NCBI RefSeq assembly: GCF_963677945.1
Contig: NZ_OY782578.1
Location: 3,625,258 to 3,689,257, forward strand
Length of the DNA stretch: 64,000 bases
Reading direction: 5' to 3'
Source of the DNA: an uncultured Bacteroides sp.
Lineage (GTDB): Bacteria > Bacteroidota > Bacteroidia > Bacteroidales > Bacteroidaceae
Shown in pieces: positions 27,913 to 37,155 of this stretch. The stretch's first letter is position 1. Each line of letters starts with the position of its first letter. The notes below the pieces were generated by a model. That model did no database searches. It was not told the origin of the DNA and saw only the letters and a list, made by a program, of their open reading frames with translations. The translations under genes were made by a program, and so were the position numbers.

Positions 27913-28889
27913 AATGGCAAATATATTTTATCCAGTACTTCCTGATATTCTTCTTCCGGATTACTGTTCACGGTAATTCCTCCCCCACTCCGGAAATAAT
28001 AGTTCCCGTTTTCTTTTTCAATATAACGAATCATCACGGCACTATCCAGTGTTTCGCCATCGTAATATCCAAAGACTCCGGTGTAGTAGCCCCGATTTAT
28101 CTTTTCTGCTTCACGAATAGTGTTTACGGTAGATCGTTTAGGTGCTCCGGAAATAGACCCGGCAGGAAGCATATCAAAAATTATACTTCCCAACCGTTCG
28201 TGATAATTGCCGGAAAGCATACCACAAATCTCTGAACTTGTTTGCAGCAACTTCTTCTCATTGGTTTCCAACACATCAACGTATCTGAATTTTCGTACCT
28301 GTACATGGTCTGCCACAATACTCAGGTCATTGCGGATCAAATCAACAATCGTGTTATGTTCGCAAGTTTCTTTATAATCCTCCATCAATCGTTCTTCTGC
28401 ATCGGGAAGAGAAGCATCTATTGTTCCTTTCATTGGATAAGACAAAATCTCACCCGAAGATGAAATCTTCACAAACGTCTCGGGAGAGAAACAAACAAAT
28501 TTATCGGGAACAAGAATCTTATAAAGCGCATGGCTCCGAAAATAAATATCTTCCAGAGTAAGATTACATTCAATAGCAGTCTTTTCTGTTAGGTTCAGCA
28601 GAAAGGAATTTCCTTTTTTCAATGCAGTATTAACTATCTGAAACTTAGAAAAATAACTATCGTAACTTTCTGGTTTCTTTTTCAACTGCGGAGAAACAGT
28701 ACTACTCAGTTTTAAATCAGAATGATTAGACTGTCCTACTACTGAAAACAACAGAGACTGATCCTTTAAAGGATTCTCATAAAAGAAACCTTTAGTCATT
28801 TCAAAGTCAACACCAAAGAGAAAAGGAGTCCGATTTCGTCCGGCTTCGTTCATCTTCTTGCAAACCAAATTTGCTTCATACTCAATCAT
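27909..28889 (-). CDS. pabB: Aminodeoxychorismate synthase component I
   Basis: 326 aa from the ATG at 28889; the frame's earlier TTG lies over a likely -7 box. Chorismate-binding domain motifs: YPMKGTIDASLPDAE, DLIRNDLSIVA, LPAGSISGAPKRSTVNTIREAE, and GYYTGVFGYYDGETLDSAVMIR. It lacks the N-terminal part of E. coli PabB, which is usual in short Bacteroidetes versions. The glutamine amidotransferase subunit is not in the window. A minus-strand TAATTTTG box (28903-28896) lies so close to the ATG that the mRNA may be nearly leaderless. Confidence 0.88.
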   Translation of the reverse strand: MIEYEANLVCKKMNEAGRNRTPFLFGVDFEMTKGFFYENPLKDQSLLFSVVGQSNHSDLKLSSTVSPQLKKKPESYDSYFSKFQIVNTALKKGNSFLLNLTEKTAIECNLTLEDIYFRSHALYKILVPDKFVCFSPETFVKISSSGEILSYPMKGTIDASLPDAEERLMEDYKETCEHNTIVDLIRNDLSIVADHVQVRKFRYVDVLETNEKKLLQTSSEICGMLSGNYHERLGSIIFDMLPAGSISGAPKRSTVNTIREAEKINRGYYTGVFGYYDGETLDSAVMIRYIEKENGNYYFRSGGGITVNSNPEEEYQEVLDKIYLPL

Positions 28890-28988
28890 AGGGTGCAAAA
28901 TTATAAAAACAAAAATAAAAGATATCTATTTATCTTTCAGAATCTGATTATATTTGTAGGCTACTACAATTATTCTAAAGAAAAAGAG

Positions 28989-30497
28989 ATGAAAGCAAAC
29001 ACATCAACAATTTATATGCAAGACTGGCTTGCACTGCATCCTTATAATCGCATGGCAGAAACCGATCAATATTATATTGATATTGCTAATGATATTCTGA
29101 AAATTATAAATCAGTCGACCACCAGTTTTAGCCTGAACAGTGATATAAAACAAACAATAAGTTGCAATCTTGTAGCCTACTTTGAAGATGTAATCTCACA
29201 AGAAGGGCTTTGGAGAGCATTTACTACAAAGAATAAAGAGCTATACGGTAAGTCTTTGCCATTTTATTCTCTTTCATCTGATTATTATGAAGACGAGATT
29301 AATCTGGAAGATGTATCTTTTCTGCTATGGCTTAATATCCAGCTATACGTAGGTAATGACAAGGAAGAGTTTATAAATCCGGAAGAGCCATCTTTAATAA
29401 AACTGGCAAAAGAAATATTTAATTTGCTTGATGGTGAATTCGAAACCGCACCGGAAAATACTTTTATGACCGATTTCTTTTCGTTCGAAAACAAGGACTA
29501 TCATAAATTTCCGGCTTTTGCGAATGATGCTGAATGGCTGTTTTTTCAATCTTATCTGCTTGCTCCTTGTAACGAAGAGCCTATAAATACTATTATCGAT
29601 CAAGTACACAAGCATTATCCTAAAGTATCTGATAAAGACAGAAACGCAATTGTGCACGATGCCGTAAACCGACTAATGTTCTCGGATCCTTGCGGTCCAC
29701 TTGCATTGCAAATTAGCGAATGGTTTTCTGCTATTGCCGGTTCTACCCAACCTTATAAAGAATATTTCGATCATTTCGAATTTATTGATCGGGAAGAGTT
29801 TTATATCATCGAGAAAAGTAATTCGCACATCAAGATCCGTTCCGTTGCCAATGGCCGTGAGATTGATGTAACAAAAGAAGCCATAGCCGACTCATCGGTA
29901 CTTGTCCCATGGAAAACAATAATTACCGTAAGCTGTGCATACTACAATAATGAATGGTGGTTCTTCGGGAAGTTCTCTATTCGTAAACTAAATGATGACG
30001 AAGATATCCGTCCGGCAGCTTCTAATGTAAAAAGTATAAAAGCAGCAGATCCGGTTTATACCATATTTACCGAAGCCAGTCAAGGCGAACCACTGATGTA
30101 CTTTTCATCTTACGATGCTCTGAAAGAGTTTTTCATCAATGGATTAAAATGGGAAGACAACGATGATAACATGATGCCCGATTTAAAAGCATTCCAAAAC
30201 TTTGTACTCTATGCCAATCCAAAAGGAATGCTGATAGCTCCGGATATTGCCGAATATGTAAAAGATGAACGTAACCCAATGTATAATGCAGAAAAAGCTG
30301 CCGAAGGAGCGCTGGATTTATTTACAGTGCAAGGACAATGCCCCGTTGATCTGCTGAAATATATGGAAAACAGTAACCGATTGCCTGACGCACAAATAAA
30401 GAGTGAACTAGGAGAAGAACATGGAAAAGCCCTGCTTCATAACAACTGGGACTTTATAGCCCGCCTTTTCCTGGAATCATATTACAGAGAAGAATAA
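28989..30497 (+). CDS. DUF3843-like protein of unknown function
   Basis: 502 aa from the ATG at 28989; an upstream in-frame extension to 28893 would cover the promoter box TATATTTG (28949-28956) and overlap the start of pabB, so I exclude it. It opens with IYMQDWLALHPYNRMAETDQYY, which I associate with DUF3843, a Bacteroidetes-specific family with no known activity. No signal peptide or membrane helix, so cytoplasmic. Acidic. Divergent from pabB with about 100 nt between starts. Confidence 0.6.
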   Translation: MKANTSTIYMQDWLALHPYNRMAETDQYYIDIANDILKIINQSTTSFSLNSDIKQTISCNLVAYFEDVISQEGLWRAFTTKNKELYGKSLPFYSLSSDYYEDEINLEDVSFLLWLNIQLYVGNDKEEFINPEEPSLIKLAKEIFNLLDGEFETAPENTFMTDFFSFENKDYHKFPAFANDAEWLFFQSYLLAPCNEEPINTIIDQVHKHYPKVSDKDRNAIVHDAVNRLMFSDPCGPLALQISEWFSAIAGSTQPYKEYFDHFEFIDREEFYIIEKSNSHIKIRSVANGREIDVTKEAIADSSVLVPWKTIITVSCAYYNNEWWFFGKFSIRKLNDDEDIRPAASNVKSIKAADPVYTIFTEASQGEPLMYFSSYDALKEFFINGLKWEDNDDNMMPDLKAFQNFVLYANPKGMLIAPDIAEYVKDERNPMYNAEKAAEGALDLFTVQGQCPVDLLKYMENSNRLPDAQIKSELGEEHGKALLHNNWDFIARLFLESYYREE

Positions 30498-30583
30498 AAG
30501 AACAGAATTAATATTAGTAAAATCAAGGTGCAATATTTTTTTAATCTATCTTTGTCAGCAAAATAATATTAGAAACAACAAAT

Positions 30584-31204
30584 ATGAGAAAAAGTATTTT
30601 TACCAGAATAGCAGCTATCGCAATGCTTTGTCTGGCCATGGTTTCCACAGTTTCAGCACAAACTGAATGGACTAAAAAAAGTGCAAAGAAATGGGTAAAT
30701 GCAAGAGAATGGGCTAACGGTCTTGACATTGTTCCCGATAAAACAACAGATTATGTAAAGTTTGCGACTCAGTACCATAAAGATAAAGCTATGTGGGAAA
30801 AGATTTTCAAATTCCTGAAAGAAAAAGATTTGGCTAACATACCTGTAGGAAGATATGAAATTGACGGCAACCGTTGCTTTGTTAATGTAGCCGATTCAAA
30901 ATCTAAATCACCGGACAAAGTACTTATCGAGGCTCACAAAAAATACATTGATTTGCAGTACATGGTTAACAATGCTGAACTAATGGGATTAATTTCCTTA
31001 AAGGATGCAAAAGAGTCAGTACCTTACAATGAGAAAAAAGATAATGTTCACTATACAGGAGATAAGATTAAATATCATAAGCTTACTGGCAAAAAGTTCT
31101 TTCTTCTTTTCCCAGGTGAGCTACACAAAGCTTCTATCTGGACTTCCGGTAAAGAAACTACCGGCAGAAAGATCGTTGTAAAGATTGCCTATATTGCCGA
31201 CTGA
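30584..31204 (+). CDS. YhcH/YjgK/YiaL (DUF386)-family protein with signal peptide
   Basis: 206 aa. After a clear signal peptide (ends STVSAQ) comes the YhcH cupin-like domain: IPVGRYEIDGNRCFVNVAD, IEAHKKYIDLQYMV, and FFLLFPGELHKASIW with the conserved His, Glu and Asp positions for metal binding. Relatives act on sialic acid or other sugars (EbgC, YiaL) and are normally cytoplasmic; here the signal peptide predicts export. A TATCTTTG box lies at 30547-30554. The small basic ORF that follows may be in the same transcript. Confidence 0.85.
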   Translation: MRKSIFTRIAAIAMLCLAMVSTVSAQTEWTKKSAKKWVNAREWANGLDIVPDKTTDYVKFATQYHKDKAMWEKIFKFLKEKDLANIPVGRYEIDGNRCFVNVADSKSKSPDKVLIEAHKKYIDLQYMVNNAELMGLISLKDAKESVPYNEKKDNVHYTGDKIKYHKLTGKKFFLLFPGELHKASIWTSGKETTGRKIVVKIAYIAD

Positions 31205-31228
31205 GAAATTCTCAAACAATAGAATAAA

Positions 31229-31363
31229 ATGAAAACAACACCTGAAAAACCAACTCCTGCCGTTCCAAGAAAGAATGGCAAGAAAGTAACTCCAACAGGG
31301 AAAAGAATTGGAAAATCTAGACCAGCAAAGGCTAATAACCAGCAAAATCGAAGAGTTAAATAG
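31229..31363 (+). CDS. Small Lys/Arg-rich protein, 44 aa
   Basis: A 44-codon frame starting 24 nt after the YhcH stop and ending 24 nt before a strong terminator. The product is Pro-rich at the start and strikingly basic (PRKNGKKVTPTGKRIGKSRP, then KANNQQNRRVK), with no hydrophobic segment. Such composition suits nucleic-acid binding or a ribosome-associated peptide. Placement between a gene and its terminator supports it, but no family is recognised. Confidence 0.45.
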   Translation: MKTTPEKPTPAVPRKNGKKVTPTGKRIGKSRPAKANNQQNRRVK

Positions 31364-31387
31364 CTCTACTTGTAAAGAATAGAATGA

Positions 31388-31423
31388 AAGCCCTCTATAC
31401 ATTGTAGTTTAGAGGGCTTTTTT
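31388..31423 (+). terminator. Rho-independent terminator
   Basis: AAGCCCTCTA pairs with TAGAGGGCTT around a 12-nt loop, followed by TTTTTTAT. Ends the YhcH/small-ORF transcript. Confidence 0.88.
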
Positions 31424-31625
31424 ATAAAAAACTAAAGTTAGCTGGCAAAATTTATTCTTTTGCTCGCATCTATTGCCTGCAATAACAAGCAAACTACTAT
31501 TACTCTAAAAAAATCCAGAAATTATTATTTTAGCAATTTTAAGAAAATAAATTCTTCAAATTATATTTTTATATCTTTGAGCTAAATTTTAATATAAATC
31601 ATAAAATAAGAGACTTAAAATACTT

Positions 31626-32732
31626 ATGTGGAATTTTTATTCAGATACAATTTATGCTGTAACAATTGTTCGTTTTTTAACATCAATCTATCTTTTTGCT
31701 CGTCGTAACGAGGGCGAGCGTTCACGTTTTATTTTATCTATAATCTCTCTCTTTACAGTATTAAATTACGCTTCCCGCTATTGGGCTACCATTCATGGAC
31801 AAACTCCAATGCAAATAGTATCAGTCCCTATGATTTTAATAGCCATATTCATGATGACATCTTTTATTATATACCCCATTGAGGTTGTTTCGCCCGGCTG
31901 GATTAATTTCAAGAATATTGTTTTGTTATATTCGCCAATTGGTCTACTCTACGCAATATGGCTAATCACGTTATGGTGTGGAGTTGAATACACTAATTAT
32001 AATTCATTGCAAGAGATGCTATCCTACATAAGCAATTTTGATGTATGGTTTCGCTTTCTATTATGTTTTTTGATACTATGTCCTGCATTTTATATATTTC
32101 TCGTGCCTTATACCAAAAAATATTGCAATGTTAACCGTCAATGGAAATGGCTATATATTATTGTTCTTTCTATAAACACAATTGCTTATTTAGTTGTATT
32201 ATGGGAAAGAAGTTCAATTACCGGTATACTATATTATTACATCGGTACAGGATGCTTTTTAGTAATGGCCTATACAGAATTATCCACCCGGTTTATCCGA
32301 AATCCAATATCTGAGAAAGCTTTACCAGAAATGCCAAGCAAAGTTTTCGAGGAAATGCCAGTTTACACAAGCGAAGTTTCCGAAGTAGACAACAATAATT
32401 CGGCACTTTTTAAAAAGTTAGATGAATATATGAAAAAGAATGCAGCATGGCGTGATCCAGATCTTTCGTTAAACAAACTTTCATCAATAATGAATACTAA
32501 CAGAACTTCACTTTCACTTGCTATCAAGAGAAGTGAACACGGGAATTACATAACATATATAAATAAATTGCGCTTTGACGATTTCATTTTTTGTGTAACA
32601 TCAAACAGTTCGAGTAGTTATCAGCAGGCTTTCTATGATGCAGGTTTTCGCTCGCGCGCTACAGCATTTCGAAACTTCCGCCAAATAACTGGTATGACAC
32701 CTACTGAATATTTCATAAAAAACAAAGACTAA
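31626..32732 (+). CDS. Membrane-anchored AraC-family regulator
   Basis: 368 aa. The N-terminal 225 residues form about six membrane helices (IVRFLTSIYLFA, MILIAIFMMTSFIIYP, IVLLYSPIGLLYAIWLI, FLLCFLILCPAFYIFLV, LYIIVLSINTIAYLVVL and a last one). After a linker comes a C-terminal AraC DNA-binding domain (LSLNKLSSIMNTNRTSLSLAIKR; SYQQAFYDAGFRSRATAFRNF; GMTPTEYF). The arrangement suggests sensing in the membrane coupled directly to transcription. TATCTTTG box at 31572-31579. Target unknown. Confidence 0.85.
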   Translation: MWNFYSDTIYAVTIVRFLTSIYLFARRNEGERSRFILSIISLFTVLNYASRYWATIHGQTPMQIVSVPMILIAIFMMTSFIIYPIEVVSPGWINFKNIVLLYSPIGLLYAIWLITLWCGVEYTNYNSLQEMLSYISNFDVWFRFLLCFLILCPAFYIFLVPYTKKYCNVNRQWKWLYIIVLSINTIAYLVVLWERSSITGILYYYIGTGCFLVMAYTELSTRFIRNPISEKALPEMPSKVFEEMPVYTSEVSEVDNNNSALFKKLDEYMKKNAAWRDPDLSLNKLSSIMNTNRTSLSLAIKRSEHGNYITYINKLRFDDFIFCVTSNSSSSYQQAFYDAGFRSRATAFRNFRQITGMTPTEYFIKNKD

Positions 32733-32832
32733 ACACGAAGTGATTAGTCTTTAGTTAAACTAATTTGGTATAAATGAACAATCGAACATTTTTTGTGTTA
32801 TATTTGGTATTAAATTATTAAAAGTAGAAGTT

Positions 32833-33408
32833 ATGAAAAAATTATTTCTATCATTAGCAATGATGTTTGTCTTCTGTGTAGTAAGTTATGCACAGCAATC
32901 GTGGAGTAACGATCCTGCACATTCACGTTTAGGATTCACAGTTAAGCATATGACCATATCTGAAGTCAGCGGCCGCTTTACTGATTTCAGTGTTAAAGTA
33001 AAATCTGAAAAAACCGACTTAAGTGATTTAAAAATTGATGTAACAGCCCAAATAGGAAGTATCAATACCGACATTGAGGCAAGAGATAAACACCTAAAGA
33101 GTGCTGATTTCTTTGATGCAGAGAAATATCCCACACTTACTTTTGTTAGTACATCACATAAAAAGATCACGAATAATAAATTCAAATTAATGGGAAACCT
33201 TACCATGCATGGTATTACAAAATTCATAACTCTGGATGTCGTTTATTTTGGCGAAGTAACTAACCCCATGAACCAAAAGAAAGTTAATGGCTTTAAAGTT
33301 ACCGGAGTTGTAAAACGTTCAGATTACAATTTAGGTTCTAAGTTTGGTAATGCAATGATCAGTGATAATATAAAAATCGTGGCTGATCTGGAATTTAGTA
33401 AAGACTAA
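32833..33408 (+). CDS. YceI-family periplasmic lipid-binding-like protein
   Basis: 191 aa with signal peptide (ends VVSYAQ). YceI lipocalin-like barrel motifs: WSNDPAHSRLGFTVKHMTISEVSGRF at the N-terminus, RDKHLKSADFFDAEKYPTLTF in the middle and NLTMHGITKFITLDV. The family binds polyprenoid or amphipathic lipids and is induced by stress or alkali. A TATATTTG box is at 32799-32806. It has its own terminator and may be controlled by the preceding membrane AraC protein, which is only inference. Confidence 0.92.
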   Translation: MKKLFLSLAMMFVFCVVSYAQQSWSNDPAHSRLGFTVKHMTISEVSGRFTDFSVKVKSEKTDLSDLKIDVTAQIGSINTDIEARDKHLKSADFFDAEKYPTLTFVSTSHKKITNNKFKLMGNLTMHGITKFITLDVVYFGEVTNPMNQKKVNGFKVTGVVKRSDYNLGSKFGNAMISDNIKIVADLEFSKD

Positions 33409-33426
33409 AGAAAAAATAAGTTTGCA

Positions 33427-33474
33427 AAACAGTCAGCTGGTAAATGGAACTTCCATTTACCAACTGACTGTTTT
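33427..33474. terminator. Bidirectional terminator between converging genes
   Basis: AAACAGTCAG-C-TGGTAAATGG pairs with its complement to the right, with one internal mismatch and a 5-nt loop, flanked by T-run on the right and A-rich sequence on the left. It serves yceI and possibly the minus-strand receptor-like gene. Confidence 0.88.
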
Positions 33475-33482
33475 ATTTTTGA

Positions 33483-36137
33483 TCAGAAGCTAAATAAATA
33501 CTTAAGTACGAACTGACGAGAACGTAGTCTGTTAACACTAAAATACTCACTTAACGTTCCAATGCTCTTTCGTTCATAATTAGTATTATTGAGAAGATTC
33601 ATTGCCGAGAATTGCAATTCACTATTCTTTATGATATAAGACAATGATAAATCTGAGAAAAAGCTACTTTTAAGATTCTTATCAGAACTGTGATAGTATT
33701 CACTAGTCCACTTAAACTGCCAGTTGTCTGATGGAAATACATTAAAAGAAAATTTATGCTGGAAATTTCTTACCGGGGTATACTCTGTTTCTTGAGGTTC
33801 CAGCGTTTTCATTCTATAATAGAAATAGGAAGAGCTAATTTCCCAGTCAACAAAACGACATGGCTGCATTGTCACAGACAAAGAGGAACTTATACTTTCT
33901 GAACGGAATCTGGTAAGAACCTCGCTCCATAATTGGGTATCTTCAGAAGCGCTGTAAAAGGAATTCAACCGAAAAAAGGTTTTCCAGAAAGAGAATGTTT
34001 TGCTAATTGTTGAGTTTACACCATAATTTTTACTATCAACATCTTTCTTTAAGCAGACCGTTTGCTGAAGAATGCCATTAAACTTCGATGACATAAGAGT
34101 ATTTCTATGACCGGGAGAATAATTCCCTGATAAATCAAAGAAGAAACCTTTGATCGGATTTTTAAAATCCACAGAAATATTCATATTCATAAATTTACTG
34201 AGCGAAATATCATTACCATTAGCAGAAGCACTACGATATGAAGTAAATATATAGCCGGGATAAAGACTATATATATCTGAGTAACTATGCTGGTAAGAAA
34301 ATAGTCCATCTATCTTCCAAAGAGCAGAAAGCATATATTCCAAATAGATATTAGGCTCAAATAATAAATGACTTTCTGAACCACTATACTTATTCATGGT
34401 TCCATTATGCTGATAAAGATTATTGAAATTCGTAGATACTTCAACTTTTCCTTTAAAACTGTAATTCTGATAACTAATGGAAGGAGTCAGATATAAATCT
34501 GTTTCAGCAAAACGGGAGCGATTAAGAAAAGAATCTCTCAGTGCTTCCGGAAAGTTATTTCCCGAAACACCTAATGCAGAGTGTAAAGACTGACTTTTTA
34601 CCTTCAGTCCAACCTTATAATCAACATACATTCCCAGTAATTTGTGTTGAAAAGAAGAATATGTATGTGAAACAAACGAGCGCAATCGTAAATCCTGCTG
34701 CATAAAGTCATATTCATTACCTCCGTTCAGCCAGTCGGGATACTGACCGGGAGTTATTGTAAGATGCTGAGGAAGGTTACTATATTTATTCAAACTACAA
34801 ATACGGAAAACATTCTTTCCATAATTCCGTATCAATTGAAAATCGTTCGAGAATACTTGCTTATCAAGATCTGAATTTTGATCTGTTAATTTCCCATTAG
34901 TTAATATCCACCCTTTGTTATCCGCAAAATTAAGATTGAATTTTAAATTATTTTTCAAATACACTTTGGTATTGTTTATATTATAAGTCACACTTCCCTC
35001 AATTTCATCCTTAGAATGAACAGTATGCATATTTTCATCTATATTCAATATTTGTCCGGGAAGATAATATGTAGTAACTGAGCTTCCATCCTGTTTTCCA
35101 TTATCATGAAAATAACTTGCCTGAACACGCAAATCAGTCTCCTTTTTTATCCGCCACAAATTATTAAACGTAAACAAATGAGAATTATTATTATAATAGC
35201 GGTTCTGGTCAAGGTCAGGTGAACCAACCGATAGAGAAGATAATGTATTACTTTCGCCGGCCAATGTCAACTGATTGATCTTATCAATAGTCAGGACTTT
35301 CAGCTCCTGACTTACGTCATTTCCCGTATTGTTATTTTTATACATACTAAGATTTTGCATCCTGGAATTAAAAAGCATGCTAAGTAACCGGTTATCCCAC
35401 AAAACGCTTCCACTTTTATCTTCAACTCCTAACCCCACATCTACCGTACCCAGAATGCGTGCTTTGGCTTTATCTTCCAATACCAGATTCAGTGCTGCAT
35501 TCTCGCTAAAATTCTTGCCTTTCAACGCCGCAATAGCCTGATGATTTTCCAGAACCTGAACACTTTTCACAGCCTTCGCTGATAAGTTATTTGTAGCTAG
35601 TTTATACTTACCATCAAGTAAGTTCATCCCCTCAATATAAAACTTATTAATTGGCTTATCCTGATATTTTATTTGTCCATCACTAGACACTTCAATACCA
35701 GGCAATTTCTTCAATACATCACCAATCGTTCTGTCATGAGGCATGCGAAAGCCACTCACCGAATAAGTTAAAGTATCGCCATTCTGAGTCAGCCTTTTGG
35801 AAACATACTTCACCTCCTTTATCATTATATCCTTAGGATTCAACCGTATTTCACCTCCTTCATTATATCCCTGCACGGGAATCCATTTTTGTGCATAACC
35901 CATGCAAGATATACAAATAAACTTTGCCTTTTTCCCATCAGGAACAGTAACAGAAAAACGTCCACTACTGTTAGCCATAGAAAAAGCAATAGTCATACTA
36001 TCTGTCTGTAACAAACTAACAGAGGCCGTTTCAATAGGCTTATCCGTTGAATTATTAATTATTTCCCCACTGAAAGTCTGTGAATATAATGTAAACGGGA
36101 CTACAATTCCACATAAAACCAATAGTAGTTTTCTCAT
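33483..36137 (-). CDS. Outer-membrane beta-barrel protein with carboxypeptidase-regulatory-like domain
   Basis: 884 aa. Signal peptide ends TLYSQ. Residues about 22-105 are the CarboxypepD_reg-like domain (FSGEIINNSTDKPIETASVSL), followed by a plug-like part (IGDVLKKLPGIEVSSDGQIKY, NKFYIEGMNLL) and a C-terminal TonB-receptor-like barrel (OMP_b-brl_3 type). No strong SusC signature. A GLPGLI gene lies 2 nt upstream in the same operon. Remnants of a second copy of this gene's 5' end lie at 37020-37153, showing the pair was duplicated. Transport of an unknown ligand, or a secretion/assembly role, is possible. Confidence 0.82.
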   Translation of the reverse strand: MRKLLLVLCGIVVPFTLYSQTFSGEIINNSTDKPIETASVSLLQTDSMTIAFSMANSSGRFSVTVPDGKKAKFICISCMGYAQKWIPVQGYNEGGEIRLNPKDIMIKEVKYVSKRLTQNGDTLTYSVSGFRMPHDRTIGDVLKKLPGIEVSSDGQIKYQDKPINKFYIEGMNLLDGKYKLATNNLSAKAVKSVQVLENHQAIAALKGKNFSENAALNLVLEDKAKARILGTVDVGLGVEDKSGSVLWDNRLLSMLFNSRMQNLSMYKNNNTGNDVSQELKVLTIDKINQLTLAGESNTLSSLSVGSPDLDQNRYYNNNSHLFTFNNLWRIKKETDLRVQASYFHDNGKQDGSSVTTYYLPGQILNIDENMHTVHSKDEIEGSVTYNINNTKVYLKNNLKFNLNFADNKGWILTNGKLTDQNSDLDKQVFSNDFQLIRNYGKNVFRICSLNKYSNLPQHLTITPGQYPDWLNGGNEYDFMQQDLRLRSFVSHTYSSFQHKLLGMYVDYKVGLKVKSQSLHSALGVSGNNFPEALRDSFLNRSRFAETDLYLTPSISYQNYSFKGKVEVSTNFNNLYQHNGTMNKYSGSESHLLFEPNIYLEYMLSALWKIDGLFSYQHSYSDIYSLYPGYIFTSYRSASANGNDISLSKFMNMNISVDFKNPIKGFFFDLSGNYSPGHRNTLMSSKFNGILQQTVCLKKDVDSKNYGVNSTISKTFSFWKTFFRLNSFYSASEDTQLWSEVLTRFRSESISSSLSVTMQPCRFVDWEISSSYFYYRMKTLEPQETEYTPVRNFQHKFSFNVFPSDNWQFKWTSEYYHSSDKNLKSSFFSDLSLSYIIKNSELQFSAMNLLNNTNYERKSIGTLSEYFSVNRLRSRQFVLKYLFSF

Positions 36138-36139
36138 TT

Positions 36140-36976
36140 TTATTTTTTAGCAGATTCCAAGACCTCCAGATCTACATATTTTCTCACAGGTAATTTTGCA
36201 GGTCTGCCATTTGCATCTATAGCCTTTGCTGATATTAAGCCAAAACGTTTAAAGAATTCAAGAGGTTGTTCATACATCTGCTTCATTGCTGAATAGAATT
36301 CCTTTTTATCACAAGCAACATATTTTGTTTTAAAGATCTTAATCGGTTTTTTCTTTGATAATTTATTTACTCCAACACAATAAAAATGATAGAGACTATC
36401 ACTGTCAACAGCATCCAGAATCAGACCTGGTAATCCGCAAAGTTTCCATGGTCCATCAGATACAGGTATTTCTGTGGTAAACCATGCAGCCCATTCTCGT
36501 CCTTTAAATTTAGTTTTTGCCTTTTGACAAGCATAGCCTTGAATTTCTTTTTTCTCTTGCAAAAAAGTCCAGACAGGTTTTTCTATTATCTCATTATATT
36601 TATAATATAGATTAGCGTCTACTTCGTCAATATAGATCAGCTTATTATCTGAATATAAGTTCTTGTATAAGCGAAATTTTTGCCTACTTCTAGGCAAATC
36701 AGCATAAGCTTCATAGGCTTGAAAGCCATTTCCACCAGCAGCTAAAACGCTATCTCTTATTTGCATTACACGATCTTCACGTAAACTATAAAATTCAGAA
36801 CTATATTCTCCAATATTCAAAACTAATTCATCATAACTTTTTTTACTTAGATTATCAGCATTTCTAACAAAATCCTCTAAATATGTAATCTTTAAATATG
36901 CAGAATCAATAGATTGTTGAGGAAAGCACGATATTTTCATAAAAAGAAAAACTACTATAATAAAAATTCGATTCAT
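36140..36976 (-). CDS. GLPGLI-family protein, copy 1
   Basis: 278 aa with signal peptide (ends ISCFPQ). The family motif is EIPVSDGPWKLCGLPGLILDA (around residue 175), preceded by IQGYACQKAKTKFKGREWAAWFTTE. The function of GLPGLI proteins is not known; they are secreted and often sit beside TonB-receptor-like barrel proteins, as here. It precedes the barrel gene by 2 nt and closely resembles copy 2 upstream. Confidence 0.88.
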   Translation of the reverse strand: MNRIFIIVVFLFMKISCFPQQSIDSAYLKITYLEDFVRNADNLSKKSYDELVLNIGEYSSEFYSLREDRVMQIRDSVLAAGGNGFQAYEAYADLPRSRQKFRLYKNLYSDNKLIYIDEVDANLYYKYNEIIEKPVWTFLQEKKEIQGYACQKAKTKFKGREWAAWFTTEIPVSDGPWKLCGLPGLILDAVDSDSLYHFYCVGVNKLSKKKPIKIFKTKYVACDKKEFYSAMKQMYEQPLEFFKRFGLISAKAIDANGRPAKLPVRKYVDLEVLESAKK

Positions 36977-37019
36977 AAATTTTAGTTTTTAAAATATATA
37001 ATTATATTAATATGACATT

Positions 37020-37153
37020 TTACTAAATAGATTGCATTTACAACAGAGCTTACAGAAGCCATATCAAGAGGTTTATATTCTTCCACTGAAAGTCTGTGAG
37101 TATAATGTAAACGGAGATACAATCCCCAATAAAGCCAATAGTAGTTTTTTCAT
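37020..37153 (-). pseudogene. Remnant of a duplicated barrel-protein 5' end
   Basis: On the minus strand from 37153 this reads MKKLLLALLGIVSPFTLYSQ then TFSG, nearly the same as the first 25 residues of the 884-aa barrel protein, then hits stops. In another frame it continues KPLDMASVSSVVN, matching KPIETASVSLLQT of the intact gene. About eight codons are lost between. The rest of the gene is missing and the region runs into the leader of GLPGLI copy 1. Confidence 0.8.
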
Positions 37154-37155
37154 TC

